Shown: piece after piece, positions 1 to 7,859 of the stretch
Layout of the letters: every line of letters begins with the position of its first letter
Numbering within the stretch: position 1 is the stretch's first letter
Assembly (NCBI GenBank): GCA_017540585.1
Contig: JAFYAT010000010.1
Location: forward strand, 1 to 63,076
DNA: 63,076 bases
Direction: 5' to 3'
Origin: Bacteroidaceae bacterium
Lineage (GTDB): Bacteria; Bacteroidota; Bacteroidia; Bacteroidales; Bacteroidaceae
Made by a program: the position numbers and the translations under genes
Notes under the pieces: model-generated
Database searches by the model: none
Told to the model about the DNA's origin: nothing
Seen by the model: the letters and a program-made list of their open reading frames with translations, nothing else

Positions 1-30
1 GTATAACTGTATACTGTACACAGCACCCTC

Positions 31-168
31 CTATGGTCTTACGTTCATGTTCATGCGTAGGGCCATGTGAAGTTCCTCATATACGCCCCGTGTGTATTTC
101 TCTAAAGAGAAGTCACTTGCGAGTGTGGCGAGCATCTTGAAGTTGGGACGCACTGCAATGATTGACAA
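31..168 (-). pseudogene. Possible C-terminal gene remnant
   Basis: A 45-codon open frame reads on the minus strand from a TTG (or from further upstream material now lost) to a TAG at 31-33, with normal-looking codon use and a compact peptide containing RPNFKMLATLASDF and ending MNMNVRP. I do not recognise the family. It lies head to head with the truncated ATPase gene and the DNA between them is A/T rich, so it may be the tail of a broken gene rather than a functional small protein. Chance is also possible at this length. Confidence 0.2.
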
Positions 169-200
169 TCCTCAATAAACTAATAATTCTATTAGTAAAT

Positions 201-237
201 TTTGAAATAAAACTATTTCAAATAAGATTATTTCAAA
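201..237. promoter_or_regulatory. Operator-like TATTTCAAA repeats
   Basis: TTTGAAATA (201-209) and TATTTCAAA (214-222) form a perfect 9-bp inverted repeat with a 4-nt gap. TATTTCAAA recurs at 229-237, 15 bp on. The set overlaps the region where the -33 element of the promoter at 247-254 should lie, which is the usual position of a repressor site. No regulator is encoded next to it in this window. Confidence 0.45.
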
Positions 238-246
238 TAAAGTTGT

Positions 247-254
247 TACATTTG
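247..254 (+). promoter_or_regulatory. Bacteroidetes -7 box (TACATTTG)
   Basis: TACATTTG matches the Bacteroidetes -7 consensus TAnnTTTG and lies 26 nt upstream of the ATG of the truncated ATPase gene. The promoter therefore appears intact although the gene it served is not. Confidence 0.6.
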
Positions 255-280
255 CAGACAATAAAAAAAATTGTAAGAAT

Positions 281-415
281 ATGGATATTCCTTTTGTATA
301 TGGACGTGTGGCTACGAACAAGGAGTTTACGGGAAGGGCAAATGACATTGCCCGTCTCAAGGCAAACCTCACAAGCAAGGTCAACACGACGATAATATCT
401 CCACGAAACAATTAA
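281..415 (+). pseudogene. Truncated AAA/archaeal-type ATPase, N-terminal fragment
   Basis: The 44-codon frame starts MDIPFVYGRVATNKEFTGR and ends TTIISPRNN. This matches the start of the Bacteroidetes family of about 380-residue single-domain ATPases (family resemblance by eye: 'PFVYG..., F.GR..E...L..., INT.IISPRRWGKSS'). The frame stops exactly where the P-loop (GKSS/T) should begin, so the nucleotide-binding core and everything after it is missing. The break point is the first base of a 15-bp inverted repeat at 410-448 that also occurs at 41686-41727. The promoter and operator-like repeats upstream are retained. The peptide cannot be a functional ATPase. Confidence 0.7.
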
Positions 416-448
416 GCCATTCGGAACAAGTGACCGAATGGCTTAATT
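410..448. repeat. Dispersed palindrome / terminator-like stem, copy 1
   Basis: AATTAAGCCATTCGG (410-424) and CCGAATGGCTTAATT (434-448) pair perfectly over 15 bp around a 9-nt loop. The same stem with a different loop is found at 41686-41727. Here it contains the stop codon of the truncated ATPase frame. Confidence 0.8.
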
Positions 449-484
449 CGTTACATATGAATTTTCATTTTCGCAAGAACTTAA

Positions 485-645
485 TTTAAGTTTCGCAAGT
501 GCTCAACTTGTTAAGGTCATTAGGTTTAAGGTTATCGGGTCGCTACGCTTTCAGGTTTTGATGTTCTCTGCGACGAGTATCAAATCTGATAACCTAAGAC
601 CTATAAACCTAACAACCCTTCAATTAGTACTTGCGGAAGTAGAGA
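485..645. repeat. Imperfect long inverted repeat (MITE-like)
   Basis: The stretch can be folded end to end. TTTCGCAAGTGCTCAACTTG near 491 faces a complementary TACTTGCGGAAGT near 627-640. TAGGTTTAAGGTTATCGG near 521-538 faces CTGATAACCTAAG and ATAAACCTAACA near 578-613. GTCGC at the inner edge faces GCGAC. No coding frame is visible. A 21-bp piece of the left arm (488-508) recurs at 21135-21155. This fills the gap between the ATPase fragment and the converging large gene. Confidence 0.5.
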
Positions 646-648
646 AAC

Positions 649-3600
649 TTAAAAGCTTACCCTTACCTTCCTGCCATTGATGACATAGATGCCAGAGGAC
701 GTGATGTCGGAGAGACGGCAACCCTGAAGGTTGTAGATAGTGTTATGAACGGCATCCTTATTCAATGCCTCGATGGCATCGGGTATGTTCTCGCCAAGGT
801 ATGTGAGAGAGAAGTTGTCAAAGATTGACCAGTCGTTGCCAATCTGTGTCGTCTTCTTTACTCCGAAGGTAAGTTTTCCATCCTCGCCAACGACGCACTC
901 GAGAGAGTTCTTGTACAATCCCTTGCGGAAATATACACTGGTCTGCTCCATCGTGTTAGGGATATATCCGTATGAACCTGCCATGACACCGTTTGCGCCC
1001 GCCTTGCCAGCATCGGAGAGGATGCTCACGAGAGGAACAGATGCATCGTTGGCATAGAATACGGCATTAAGCTTCTCCGTACTTGAGCCATGAGCAGCAA
1101 CGGCAGCATCTATGCTTCCAGCACGATAGAATCCCTGGCAAGTAAGCATGTAGCGACCTGCACGGAGTCCTGTGACAGTCTGGTAGATATTGAAGTTTGT
1201 GTTCCACTTCTCTGCACAGCCGAAATCGACAACAGGCCCTCCAGTCCATCCGTATGTGCTGTTGCCGTCAAATGATGGATTGACTATGAAGTCCGTGTAA
1301 TCCTTCTTCTCGATAGTGGGCATGGTCACGCTCTCAGCGCATACCTCACCATTGCGGATGAACACCTTAACGGTCTTACCTTTCTTGATATTGACTGATG
1401 CAGAACGATTGCGGATATACACCTTAATGTCGGCATTTGCCGTAGCTGTGACGTATGCAGTAGAGTCGTCCTCAAGCTGAGCCTCAACGCCAGTACCTGA
1501 CACGAGTACACTAAGTTCCTGTGCGCATGAGTGGTTCTGCTGGAGGTCGAAGGTTACACTTGACTTGCTGTCCTTGATGACTGTGTTCTGGTAGAATACA
1601 GGTGCAAGGTTGTTGTATGACACGTCTGTGAGTGTTGCCTTGTTCTCGCCCTTGAAGTTGCTCACGATGAAGAATGCTGTTTCTGCATCAGGAGCGATAA
1701 CTCCATTCCATCCAGCAGGGAGTGATGAACGGAGAGGCACGAGTGCCTTGGCATACTCCTTTGTCTGCACGGCATTAACAAGGCTGTAGTAAACGAGGTT
1801 ACGAGCATCCACCACGTCATCCTTCTTGACCGTACGACTGCTGTTGCTGAACATCGGATAGAGCTTGGATGTGTAGATAGAGTTGTTTGAGCCACGGTCG
1901 CCAAAAGCAATCTTCTTATTGTTCTTGCCAACCACGCCAAGTTCGTTGTCCACGTTGACCCAGTCACTCTGTATGCTTGCAAATGAAGCACCGTCATACT
2001 GCTTGTAAGCCACCTCATTATCGCTTTCAACAGTGCCCTGGTTATTGACACCAGCCTTGGCATCGAAATAGAGGGTACGCTTGGTCTTCATCAACTCGTC
2101 GGTAGAGATAGCGAGGAGACCGCCCTTCTCTGCTGATATTGTAGCAGCAGCATTGGCTGTCACATAGTCGAGGTAGATGATGGCATTCTTAGGTGTAGAA
2201 TAGATGGCAAAACGATTGTCGAGTGTACCATCGTTACAGTTGAGTTCACCATTCATCACATATCCATTGCCCTTCAACTGGTAGATACCAGCCACAACAG
2301 GAGAGGCGTTGCTTGCCTTTCCGCTCACGTCGTACCATCCGATGATATTACCTGTATTGTTTGCACGATAAGGAACGACAATCTTGTTCTTGTCAGCAGA
2401 GTTGGCTGCAAAGTAACCTGTGTAGCTCTTGAGTCCATTAGACCATGAGAAACAAGAGAAACGATAGTCGGAAGCCGCACGCACGATGTTCTGACATGGT
2501 ATCATGCGAGCCTCGGCATGCTTGCTGTTGAAGTCTGCCCATGACGTAGGAGTGATGTCGGCTGTAGAGAGTACGTCGTGCATGAGATAGGTCATCATGA
2601 CACGGTGAGCCTCAACACCCATACGACGTGCGCCTACGTCGGCACGGAGAAGCCAAGAGCCGTCAGCCGTTGTCTTCTGACGAGCCTTGATATACTTGTA
2701 TGCAAGATTCTCAAGCATGAGGGCATTGGCATCACGAAGGAAACAAGCCTGAGTAGAGTATGATGTAATCTGGTCATAGAGGAAGAGTGACCAGTCGTTA
2801 CCATTAGGCATGGCAAGTTCACCGTCGGCAAGAGCAAGCCAGTTGAGAACGCTATCCTGTACCTCCTGATTGTGGTGCATGAGGGCATTGCTCTTCCACT
2901 TCTCCTCACCCTTGATGCCCAACTGGAACATCTTGAGTGCAAGAGCAGCCTCACCAAGTTCCTGCTGTACCACATTCTGGTAAGATGTGTGGAAAAGATT
3001 ATGGTTCTGGAGCGAATAGTCATCGTAGAGGTTCTGTCCACGATAGAGGTCAGCCACAGTCTTGTTGTCATACCACTTGTCGATGACGGTGTTGTTGTCA
3101 ACATCACTTGGATGTGAGTATGAGTTGACAGCCATCTCGCGCATACGCTCGAACCACTTGCTTGCGAGAGCATCATCAGGGAAGAGTCCGAGTGTGGCAG
3201 CAAGCACGTCTGCCTCCCATCCGTTCTCCTCAGCCTTAGTATCTCCAGCATAGCCTGTAGGGATGCCACGATAGAGTTCATAGTTACACTCAGCCTTGAG
3301 GAGCTTCTCAATGTAGCCCTTCTGGTCGGCTGTGAGCTTATCCCACTGGAAGTATGCTGAGTAAGCCACAGACATAGCCCAGAGGCTTGACTCCCACACA
3401 GCATCGCTTGTAGATGTAGAGCCCCAGTAGTTATTGCCTGCGCAGACCTTGAGCTTGTTTGCCTTATGAGTAGAATAAGCAAAGACGAGTGACTTCATAG
3501 CCATATCCTCAAGCTTCTCGTATGTAACGCCCTGTGGGAGCTTTATGCCCTGTGGCTGTGCATACTTGACGAGGAAGGCACACACCATGGAGAGGTCAGC

Positions 3601-4524
3601 ATTAGGGCGCACTCCCCTCTCGTCGTTAGCCATAGTATTCTCACCCTTGAAACAACCGCACTTCTCGTTCTTGCTGTTTGGTGCAGAACATTCCTGGAAG
3701 TCGTTGACCATGTAAGTAGAGAAGTCAGCAAGCATCTGGAGGAGGTCACGCTTCATGTCAGCCTCTGGCACGAATGTATTGTTGATTACTCCCTCGGTAA
3801 ATGATGTCACATTTGTTTCTGTTGGCTCTTTTGTTTCCACAACCTCACCAGAAAGACGATAGAGACGGAAGTTATCCACGAGGACGCTACCACCCGAACC
3901 ACTACCAAAATTGACCCTAAGACCGAGACTTAAGGTTGACTCCTTAGTGACAGTAAAGAAGAGCGTAGTTTTCTCCCATGCTGAAGGCATAGATTCCTTG
4001 AACGTAAGAGCCACACTATTGTCACCTGCCACGAGGTAGGCAGCATGGTTTGATGCCGTAATGCACTTATTATCAAGAGTAATCTTGTAGTTGCCAGCAG
4101 GCAACTTTACATCCTGAAGCAGCGTAGCAGTAGATGCGCTCCAAGCATTACGGATATAATACATCTGAGTACCACTTGAAGGCTTGCCCGGAGCACCAAA
4201 GTTGTTATCCGTAGCTGTTGCTGCAGAAGTCATGATGTCACTCACGCCATAGCTACCCGATAGAGTCCAGCCGACCAGACTCGTAGCAGTATATGCACCA
4301 CGAGTATTGTCCTTGGCAAGCGTTGCAATGTCATCATTCTCAAAGGAAGGGTTGACAAGATACTGTACCGTCACATCGGTAACATCCTCGTCATCCTCAA
4401 ACTCAAAGCCCTCACCCGACACAGAAGCCTTACGCCTATTGTCAGTCAGTCCCATGACGACTACCGACGTGGAAGCAAGAGCTGCCGCGAGGAACAGAGT
4501 CTTTGACATAATTGTTTTTTTCAT
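649..4524 (-). CDS. Large secreted polysaccharide-lyase-like protein
   Basis: A 1291-residue protein starting MKKTIMSKTLFLAAALA, a clear signal peptide. I use the ATG at 4524, not an upstream in-frame ATG, because a -7 box (4561-4568) lies inside the longer frame. Order: a carbohydrate-binding-like beta domain beginning VQYLVNPSFENDD (about residues 50-220), a helical region rich in Trp, Tyr and His (about 260-690; motifs NNYWGSTSTSDAVWESSLWA and QNHNLFHTSYQNVV) resembling the alpha/alpha toroid of polysaccharide lyases such as PL8, a long beta-sandwich region, a second binding-like domain (NPSFDGNSTYGWTGG), and a short C-terminal domain ending YVINGRKVRVSF. That tail resembles Prevotella sorting tails, so export to the cell surface is likely. 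The lyase assignment is by fold-like pattern only; a glycan role is inferred and the substrate is unknown. Confidence 0.6.
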   Translation of the reverse strand: MKKTIMSKTLFLAAALASTSVVVMGLTDNRRKASVSGEGFEFEDDEDVTDVTVQYLVNPSFENDDIATLAKDNTRGAYTATSLVGWTLSGSYGVSDIMTSAATATDNNFGAPGKPSSGTQMYYIRNAWSASTATLLQDVKLPAGNYKITLDNKCITASNHAAYLVAGDNSVALTFKESMPSAWEKTTLFFTVTKESTLSLGLRVNFGSGSGGSVLVDNFRLYRLSGEVVETKEPTETNVTSFTEGVINNTFVPEADMKRDLLQMLADFSTYMVNDFQECSAPNSKNEKCGCFKGENTMANDERGVRPNADLSMVCAFLVKYAQPQGIKLPQGVTYEKLEDMAMKSLVFAYSTHKANKLKVCAGNNYWGSTSTSDAVWESSLWAMSVAYSAYFQWDKLTADQKGYIEKLLKAECNYELYRGIPTGYAGDTKAEENGWEADVLAATLGLFPDDALASKWFERMREMAVNSYSHPSDVDNNTVIDKWYDNKTVADLYRGQNLYDDYSLQNHNLFHTSYQNVVQQELGEAALALKMFQLGIKGEEKWKSNALMHHNQEVQDSVLNWLALADGELAMPNGNDWSLFLYDQITSYSTQACFLRDANALMLENLAYKYIKARQKTTADGSWLLRADVGARRMGVEAHRVMMTYLMHDVLSTADITPTSWADFNSKHAEARMIPCQNIVRAASDYRFSCFSWSNGLKSYTGYFAANSADKNKIVVPYRANNTGNIIGWYDVSGKASNASPVVAGIYQLKGNGYVMNGELNCNDGTLDNRFAIYSTPKNAIIYLDYVTANAAATISAEKGGLLAISTDELMKTKRTLYFDAKAGVNNQGTVESDNEVAYKQYDGASFASIQSDWVNVDNELGVVGKNNKKIAFGDRGSNNSIYTSKLYPMFSNSSRTVKKDDVVDARNLVYYSLVNAVQTKEYAKALVPLRSSLPAGWNGVIAPDAETAFFIVSNFKGENKATLTDVSYNNLAPVFYQNTVIKDSKSSVTFDLQQNHSCAQELSVLVSGTGVEAQLEDDSTAYVTATANADIKVYIRNRSASVNIKKGKTVKVFIRNGEVCAESVTMPTIEKKDYTDFIVNPSFDGNSTYGWTGGPVVDFGCAEKWNTNFNIYQTVTGLRAGRYMLTCQGFYRAGSIDAAVAAHGSSTEKLNAVFYANDASVPLVSILSDAGKAGANGVMAGSYGYIPNTMEQTSVYFRKGLYKNSLECVVGEDGKLTFGVKKTTQIGNDWSIFDNFSLTYLGENIPDAIEALNKDAVHNTIYNLQGCRLSDITSSGIYVINGRKVRVSF

Positions 4525-4560
4525 TTTCGTTGATTTATTGATATTTTGAGTTATTTTCTG

Positions 4561-4568
4561 CAAAAATA
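4561..4568 (-). promoter_or_regulatory. -7 box for the large secreted protein
   Basis: The minus strand reads TATTTTTG (plus CAAAAATA), a TAnnTTTG match about 36 nt upstream of the ATG at 4524. It is divergent from the promoter at 4645-4652. Confidence 0.55.
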
Positions 4569-4644
4569 AACATTTCATTTCATAAACTATCTTAAAAAGT
4601 TGAGTTTTCGTACCCAAACAGGATACTTTTATCAAATATTGTGG

Positions 4645-4652
4645 TATCTTTG
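4645..4652 (+). promoter_or_regulatory. -7 box for the 4683-7668 operon
   Basis: TATCTTTG, an exact TAnnTTTG match, 30 nt upstream of the ATG at 4683. Confidence 0.7.
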
Positions 4653-4682
4653 CGACAAATTAAAGACTAACATAACTCTAAT

Positions 4683-5345
4683 ATGAACAAACTTATCATT
4701 TCATTCTGCGCATTGCTCATGCCACTTTGTGCCAATGCACAAGTTGAAGAGCTCTTCAACGAGCCAATGAGTAAAGTCGAAAGACAGAAAGCACTTAAGG
4801 AAAGCCTTATAAGCCAAAACCTTCCTGAAGAAAACGGAAAGGTGGTTCTCCGCTACTCTACCGACATTCCAGGAATAAGCAAGAACGAATTGTACTCATT
4901 ACTCGGCTACTGGTGCGAAAAGCGATTTGAGAGAGAGGCTCAGCGAAGCGAATGGCCAGAAAACAATTTCTTCAAGAACATCATGTACTCTGCCGTAAAA
5001 CAAGCCGACAGAAAAGAAGGAAAAATCAAATGTCAGGGTGCAGAAGAGATTATTGTCACAAAAAAGACCTTTGTAATGAATTGGGCAGAGTTCTTCTATA
5101 CTCTCGACATCACAGTTACTGACGGTCATATCGATGTGGTAATATCAAATATCTACTATGTTCTCGATGCAGAGACAGACAGGGCAAAACTCACAGCAGA
5201 AGAATTCGTGTCAAACAAGGCAATCGTTTCGGGCAGGGGTAGATTCCTCAAGAATGCTGCAAAGTATCGTGTGGAGACAATAAAGCTTTTCAAGAACCTC
5301 TTGAAGGAAATTGACTACGTAGCAAAATCAAAAGCAAAAAAATAA
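4683..5345 (+). CDS. Secreted DUF4468-type protein
   Basis: 220 residues. MNKLIISFCALLMPLCANAQ is a typical signal peptide with cleavage after ANA. The mature part has the pattern of DUF4468 (TBP-like fold) proteins of Bacteroidetes: an ENGKVVLRYSTDIPGISKNE strand/helix start, a central segment asking for a conserved ECKG-like turn (here IKCQGAEEIIVTK), and alternating beta strands (FFYTLDITVTDGHIDVVISN). The role of this family is not established; a periplasmic or cell-surface location is likely. It is first in an operon with the small membrane protein at 5349 (3-nt gap) and the porin at 5632. Family call by resemblance. Confidence 0.6.
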   Translation: MNKLIISFCALLMPLCANAQVEELFNEPMSKVERQKALKESLISQNLPEENGKVVLRYSTDIPGISKNELYSLLGYWCEKRFEREAQRSEWPENNFFKNIMYSAVKQADRKEGKIKCQGAEEIIVTKKTFVMNWAEFFYTLDITVTDGHIDVVISNIYYVLDAETDRAKLTAEEFVSNKAIVSGRGRFLKNAAKYRVETIKLFKNLLKEIDYVAKSKAKK

Positions 5346-5348
5346 CAG

Positions 5349-5624
5349 ATGGCAACAACACAAGAAGAGATGGACAAGCTCATTGCAGAGGCACTTGCAG
5401 ACAGCAAGAAGCAAAGCAGATGGCACCGTCCAAATAACAAAGGACTCACAGCAGATAAAATCATGAAGATACGCAAGACCATAAACATGGTATTCATGAT
5501 TCTATTTGTGGTCGCTGTGTTGATTTACTTCATACTTCCGGACCAACGCATTCTCTTCTTCTGCATTGGATTCGGCGCATTGATACTGAAGATTGTGGAG
5601 TTCGTTCTCCGATTCATGTTCTAA
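5349..5624 (+). CDS. Small two-helix membrane protein
   Basis: 91 residues. A soluble, charged N-terminal part (MATTQEEMDKLIAEALADSK...) is followed by two hydrophobic segments, about residues 47-65 (MVFMILFVVAVLIYFIL) and 69-90 (ILFFCIGFGALILKIVEFVL), separated by a short turn PDQR. It therefore probably forms a membrane hairpin. I do not recognise a named family. It sits 3 nt after the DUF4468 gene and 7 nt before the porin start, so it is cotranscribed and may assist one of them. Confidence 0.7.
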   Translation: MATTQEEMDKLIAEALADSKKQSRWHRPNNKGLTADKIMKIRKTINMVFMILFVVAVLIYFILPDQRILFFCIGFGALILKIVEFVLRFMF

Positions 5625-5631
5625 CATACAG

Positions 5632-7668
5632 ATGCGAATCAGACAATACATATTATCTACATTTATGTGCGTTGTGCTCACACCATCCGTGTGGGCACAA
5701 CGCTCTGTTACAGAACTGGAGTCGAACATGGACACGGACATGGCTCTCCAGAATGACACCACAAGCAAGAAAAAGCCGAAGATTGTACCTAACGACATCA
5801 AGGCTTGGGTAATAGACGAGACATACGGCAATATGCGTCACGTGAATGTCGATACACTCATGAACATGTTCTACAACGACAATCTGTCAGAAGGACGCAC
5901 AGGTCACTTCAACAGTTTGTCCAACCTCGGTTCGCCTCGTCACTCACGTATCTTCTCAGAACGTGGCATCACACCACAGTTCATGTTCACGGAGCCATTT
6001 GACCAGTTCTTCGTGACGACTGACCGTTTCCTACACTACGACACGAAGTCGCCATACATGAACGCCACCTACACCAACTGCGGCTCAAAGCAGACGGGTG
6101 ACGACCATGTCAAGGTTATCTACACCAACAACGCAGGCAAACACTTCAACCTTGGCGGCATCTTCGACTACATGTACGGTCAGGGATTCTACTCTAACCA
6201 GAGCACATCATTCATGAATGCAAGCGTATGGTCAAGCTACCGAAGTGAGAGATACAACTTCCACTTCTACTATCAGCACAACTTCATGAAGATGGGCGAA
6301 AATGGAGGTATCATAGACGAACATGACATAACCAATCCCGAAGCACAAGCATACAAGTATGCCTCAAACGACATACCCGTATATCTTGACAACACATGGG
6401 CAAGACAGGAACATGACGTACTCTTCTTCAACCAGAACTACCACCTCGGATTCTACAAGGAAGAAATGGTTGACAGCAACCGCATAGAGACATTCGTGCC
6501 AGTAACGAAGCTATTCCATACGCTCAAACTTATGGGTATGCGCCGTTACTACAAGTCTTATAATGAGACTCCGGGCTATCACTCATACACTTACCTGCCT
6601 GGTGACAGTACAAACGACTGGACAAAGTACACAAGCATACGCAACCATGTGGGCATAACACTTTGCGAGGGCTTCAACAAGTGGTCTGTATTCGGTCTAA
6701 GTGCATACATCGGTCACGAGTACCGCCGCTTCATTATCATGGACACCATTCCCGGAGGACGTATCTCTGGCTACGACAGACGTATAGACACTCAGAACAA
6801 CATATTCGTAGGAGGACAACTGTTCAGCGAACAGAACAAATACCTACGTTTCAACGCTAATGCAGAGTTCGGAATATACGGAGAAGAACTCGGAGCATTT
6901 GACATCAACTGTCATGGCGAGATGAACCTGCCGCTGTTCGGTGACACGGCACAACTGGCAGTAAACGCATATATCAAGCGCATCACTCCAAGCTACTACT
7001 ATGCTCACTATCACGGCAAACATGCATGGTGGGACAAGAGTCTCGACAAGGAATACCGACAGAGAATAGAAGGAGCACTCTCCCTCCCTACCACAAAGAC
7101 ACGCCTCAGCGTAAGTCTTGAGAACATCACCAACTACACCTACTTTGCCAACAACGGAGGATGGATGAGTGCCACAGACACAGCAACCAACAATATTGTG
7201 TCACTCCAGCACTCAGGCAGCATACAAGTCATGCGTGCAACACTTGAGCAGAATTTCCGTCTCGGCATCCTGCATTTTGACAACGAGATAACATATCAGA
7301 CAACGTCAAACGAGACAGTCCTCCCACTTCCTAAGTTGTCAACATACCACAATATCTACATTGACTTCCGCATAGCCAAGGTGCTCCACACTCAGATGGG
7401 TGCTGACCTCAAATACTTCACAGAGTATTATGCACCCGACTATTCACCAGTCATCGGTATGTTCACTACGCAACGCGAAAGCAACAAAGTTAAGATAGGC
7501 AACTACCCTCTCGTGAGCGTATATGCCAACTTCGCCCTGAAGCGCACACGCTTCTACCTCCACTACTATCACGCCAACCAGAGCGATGGTCGCTACTTCT
7601 GGGCACCTGGTTACCCAATGAATCCGACTACCCTCCGCTTTGGTCTCAGTTGGAACTTCTTCGACTAA
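5632..7668 (+). CDS. Putative outer-membrane porin (Porin_10 type)
   Basis: 678 residues. The start used is MRIRQYILSTFMCVVLTP, whose signal peptide ends VWAQ; an in-frame ATG 13 codons upstream lies inside the preceding gene and would spoil the signal peptide. The mature N-terminus carries a proline/lysine segment (DIKAWVIDETYGNMRHVNVD) and the conserved NLGSPRHSRIFSERG block, followed by many alternating aromatic strands (FHFYYQHNF, YLRFNANAEFGIYGE, FYLHYYHANQSDGRYFW) and a C-terminal strand ending FGLSWNFFD with a terminal aromatic. This is the pattern of the Bacteroidetes 'putative porin' family (PF14121). It is the last gene of the operon and is followed at once by a palindromic repeat that may act as terminator. 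Confidence 0.75.
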   Translation: MRIRQYILSTFMCVVLTPSVWAQRSVTELESNMDTDMALQNDTTSKKKPKIVPNDIKAWVIDETYGNMRHVNVDTLMNMFYNDNLSEGRTGHFNSLSNLGSPRHSRIFSERGITPQFMFTEPFDQFFVTTDRFLHYDTKSPYMNATYTNCGSKQTGDDHVKVIYTNNAGKHFNLGGIFDYMYGQGFYSNQSTSFMNASVWSSYRSERYNFHFYYQHNFMKMGENGGIIDEHDITNPEAQAYKYASNDIPVYLDNTWARQEHDVLFFNQNYHLGFYKEEMVDSNRIETFVPVTKLFHTLKLMGMRRYYKSYNETPGYHSYTYLPGDSTNDWTKYTSIRNHVGITLCEGFNKWSVFGLSAYIGHEYRRFIIMDTIPGGRISGYDRRIDTQNNIFVGGQLFSEQNKYLRFNANAEFGIYGEELGAFDINCHGEMNLPLFGDTAQLAVNAYIKRITPSYYYAHYHGKHAWWDKSLDKEYRQRIEGALSLPTTKTRLSVSLENITNYTYFANNGGWMSATDTATNNIVSLQHSGSIQVMRATLEQNFRLGILHFDNEITYQTTSNETVLPLPKLSTYHNIYIDFRIAKVLHTQMGADLKYFTEYYAPDYSPVIGMFTTQRESNKVKIGNYPLVSVYANFALKRTRFYLHYYHANQSDGRYFWAPGYPMNPTTLRFGLSWNFFD

Positions 7669-7672
7669 GCAT

Positions 7673-7837
7673 TTCGCACGAAACGCGCGGACGAAGAAAA
7701 AACAAAGAAAAACAGATAAAAACATAAGAAAACATTATCTTTTTAGTTTGTATCATTCATCGAAATCAAACCAAAAGAATGTTTATGTTTTTATCTGTTT
7801 TTCTTTGTTTTTTCTTCGTCCGCACCTTGGGTGCGAT
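7673..7837. repeat. REP/MITE-like palindromic element, copy 1
   Basis: Both ends carry a small GC hairpin (CGCACgaaaCGcGCG left, CGCACCttgGGTGCG right) followed inward by the common motif GGACGAAGAAAAAACA. The sub-terminal A-rich segments ACAAAGAAAAACAGATAAAA and its reverse complement form a long near-perfect stem around a unique centre of about 65 bp. Copy 2 at 10172-10346 has the same centre in the opposite orientation. It separates the converging porin and TlpA-like genes and could also terminate transcription both ways. Confidence 0.8.
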
Positions 7838-7859
7838 ACCCACGTATCAGAATAGCATA

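Noticed and set aside
162-411. Overlapping short frames on both strands over the ATPase fragment
   Set aside because: They lie in the A/T-rich promoter and operator region; only the ATG at 281 gives a recognisable protein start.
2634-3482. 282-codon frame inside the large secreted gene
   Set aside because: It is a shifted frame of the same strand, with Arg/Ser/Leu-rich composition typical of out-of-frame translation; the real frame continues through it.
4525-4635. N-terminal extension of the large secreted protein
   Set aside because: The -7 box at 4561-4568 lies inside it and the signal peptide begins at 4524.
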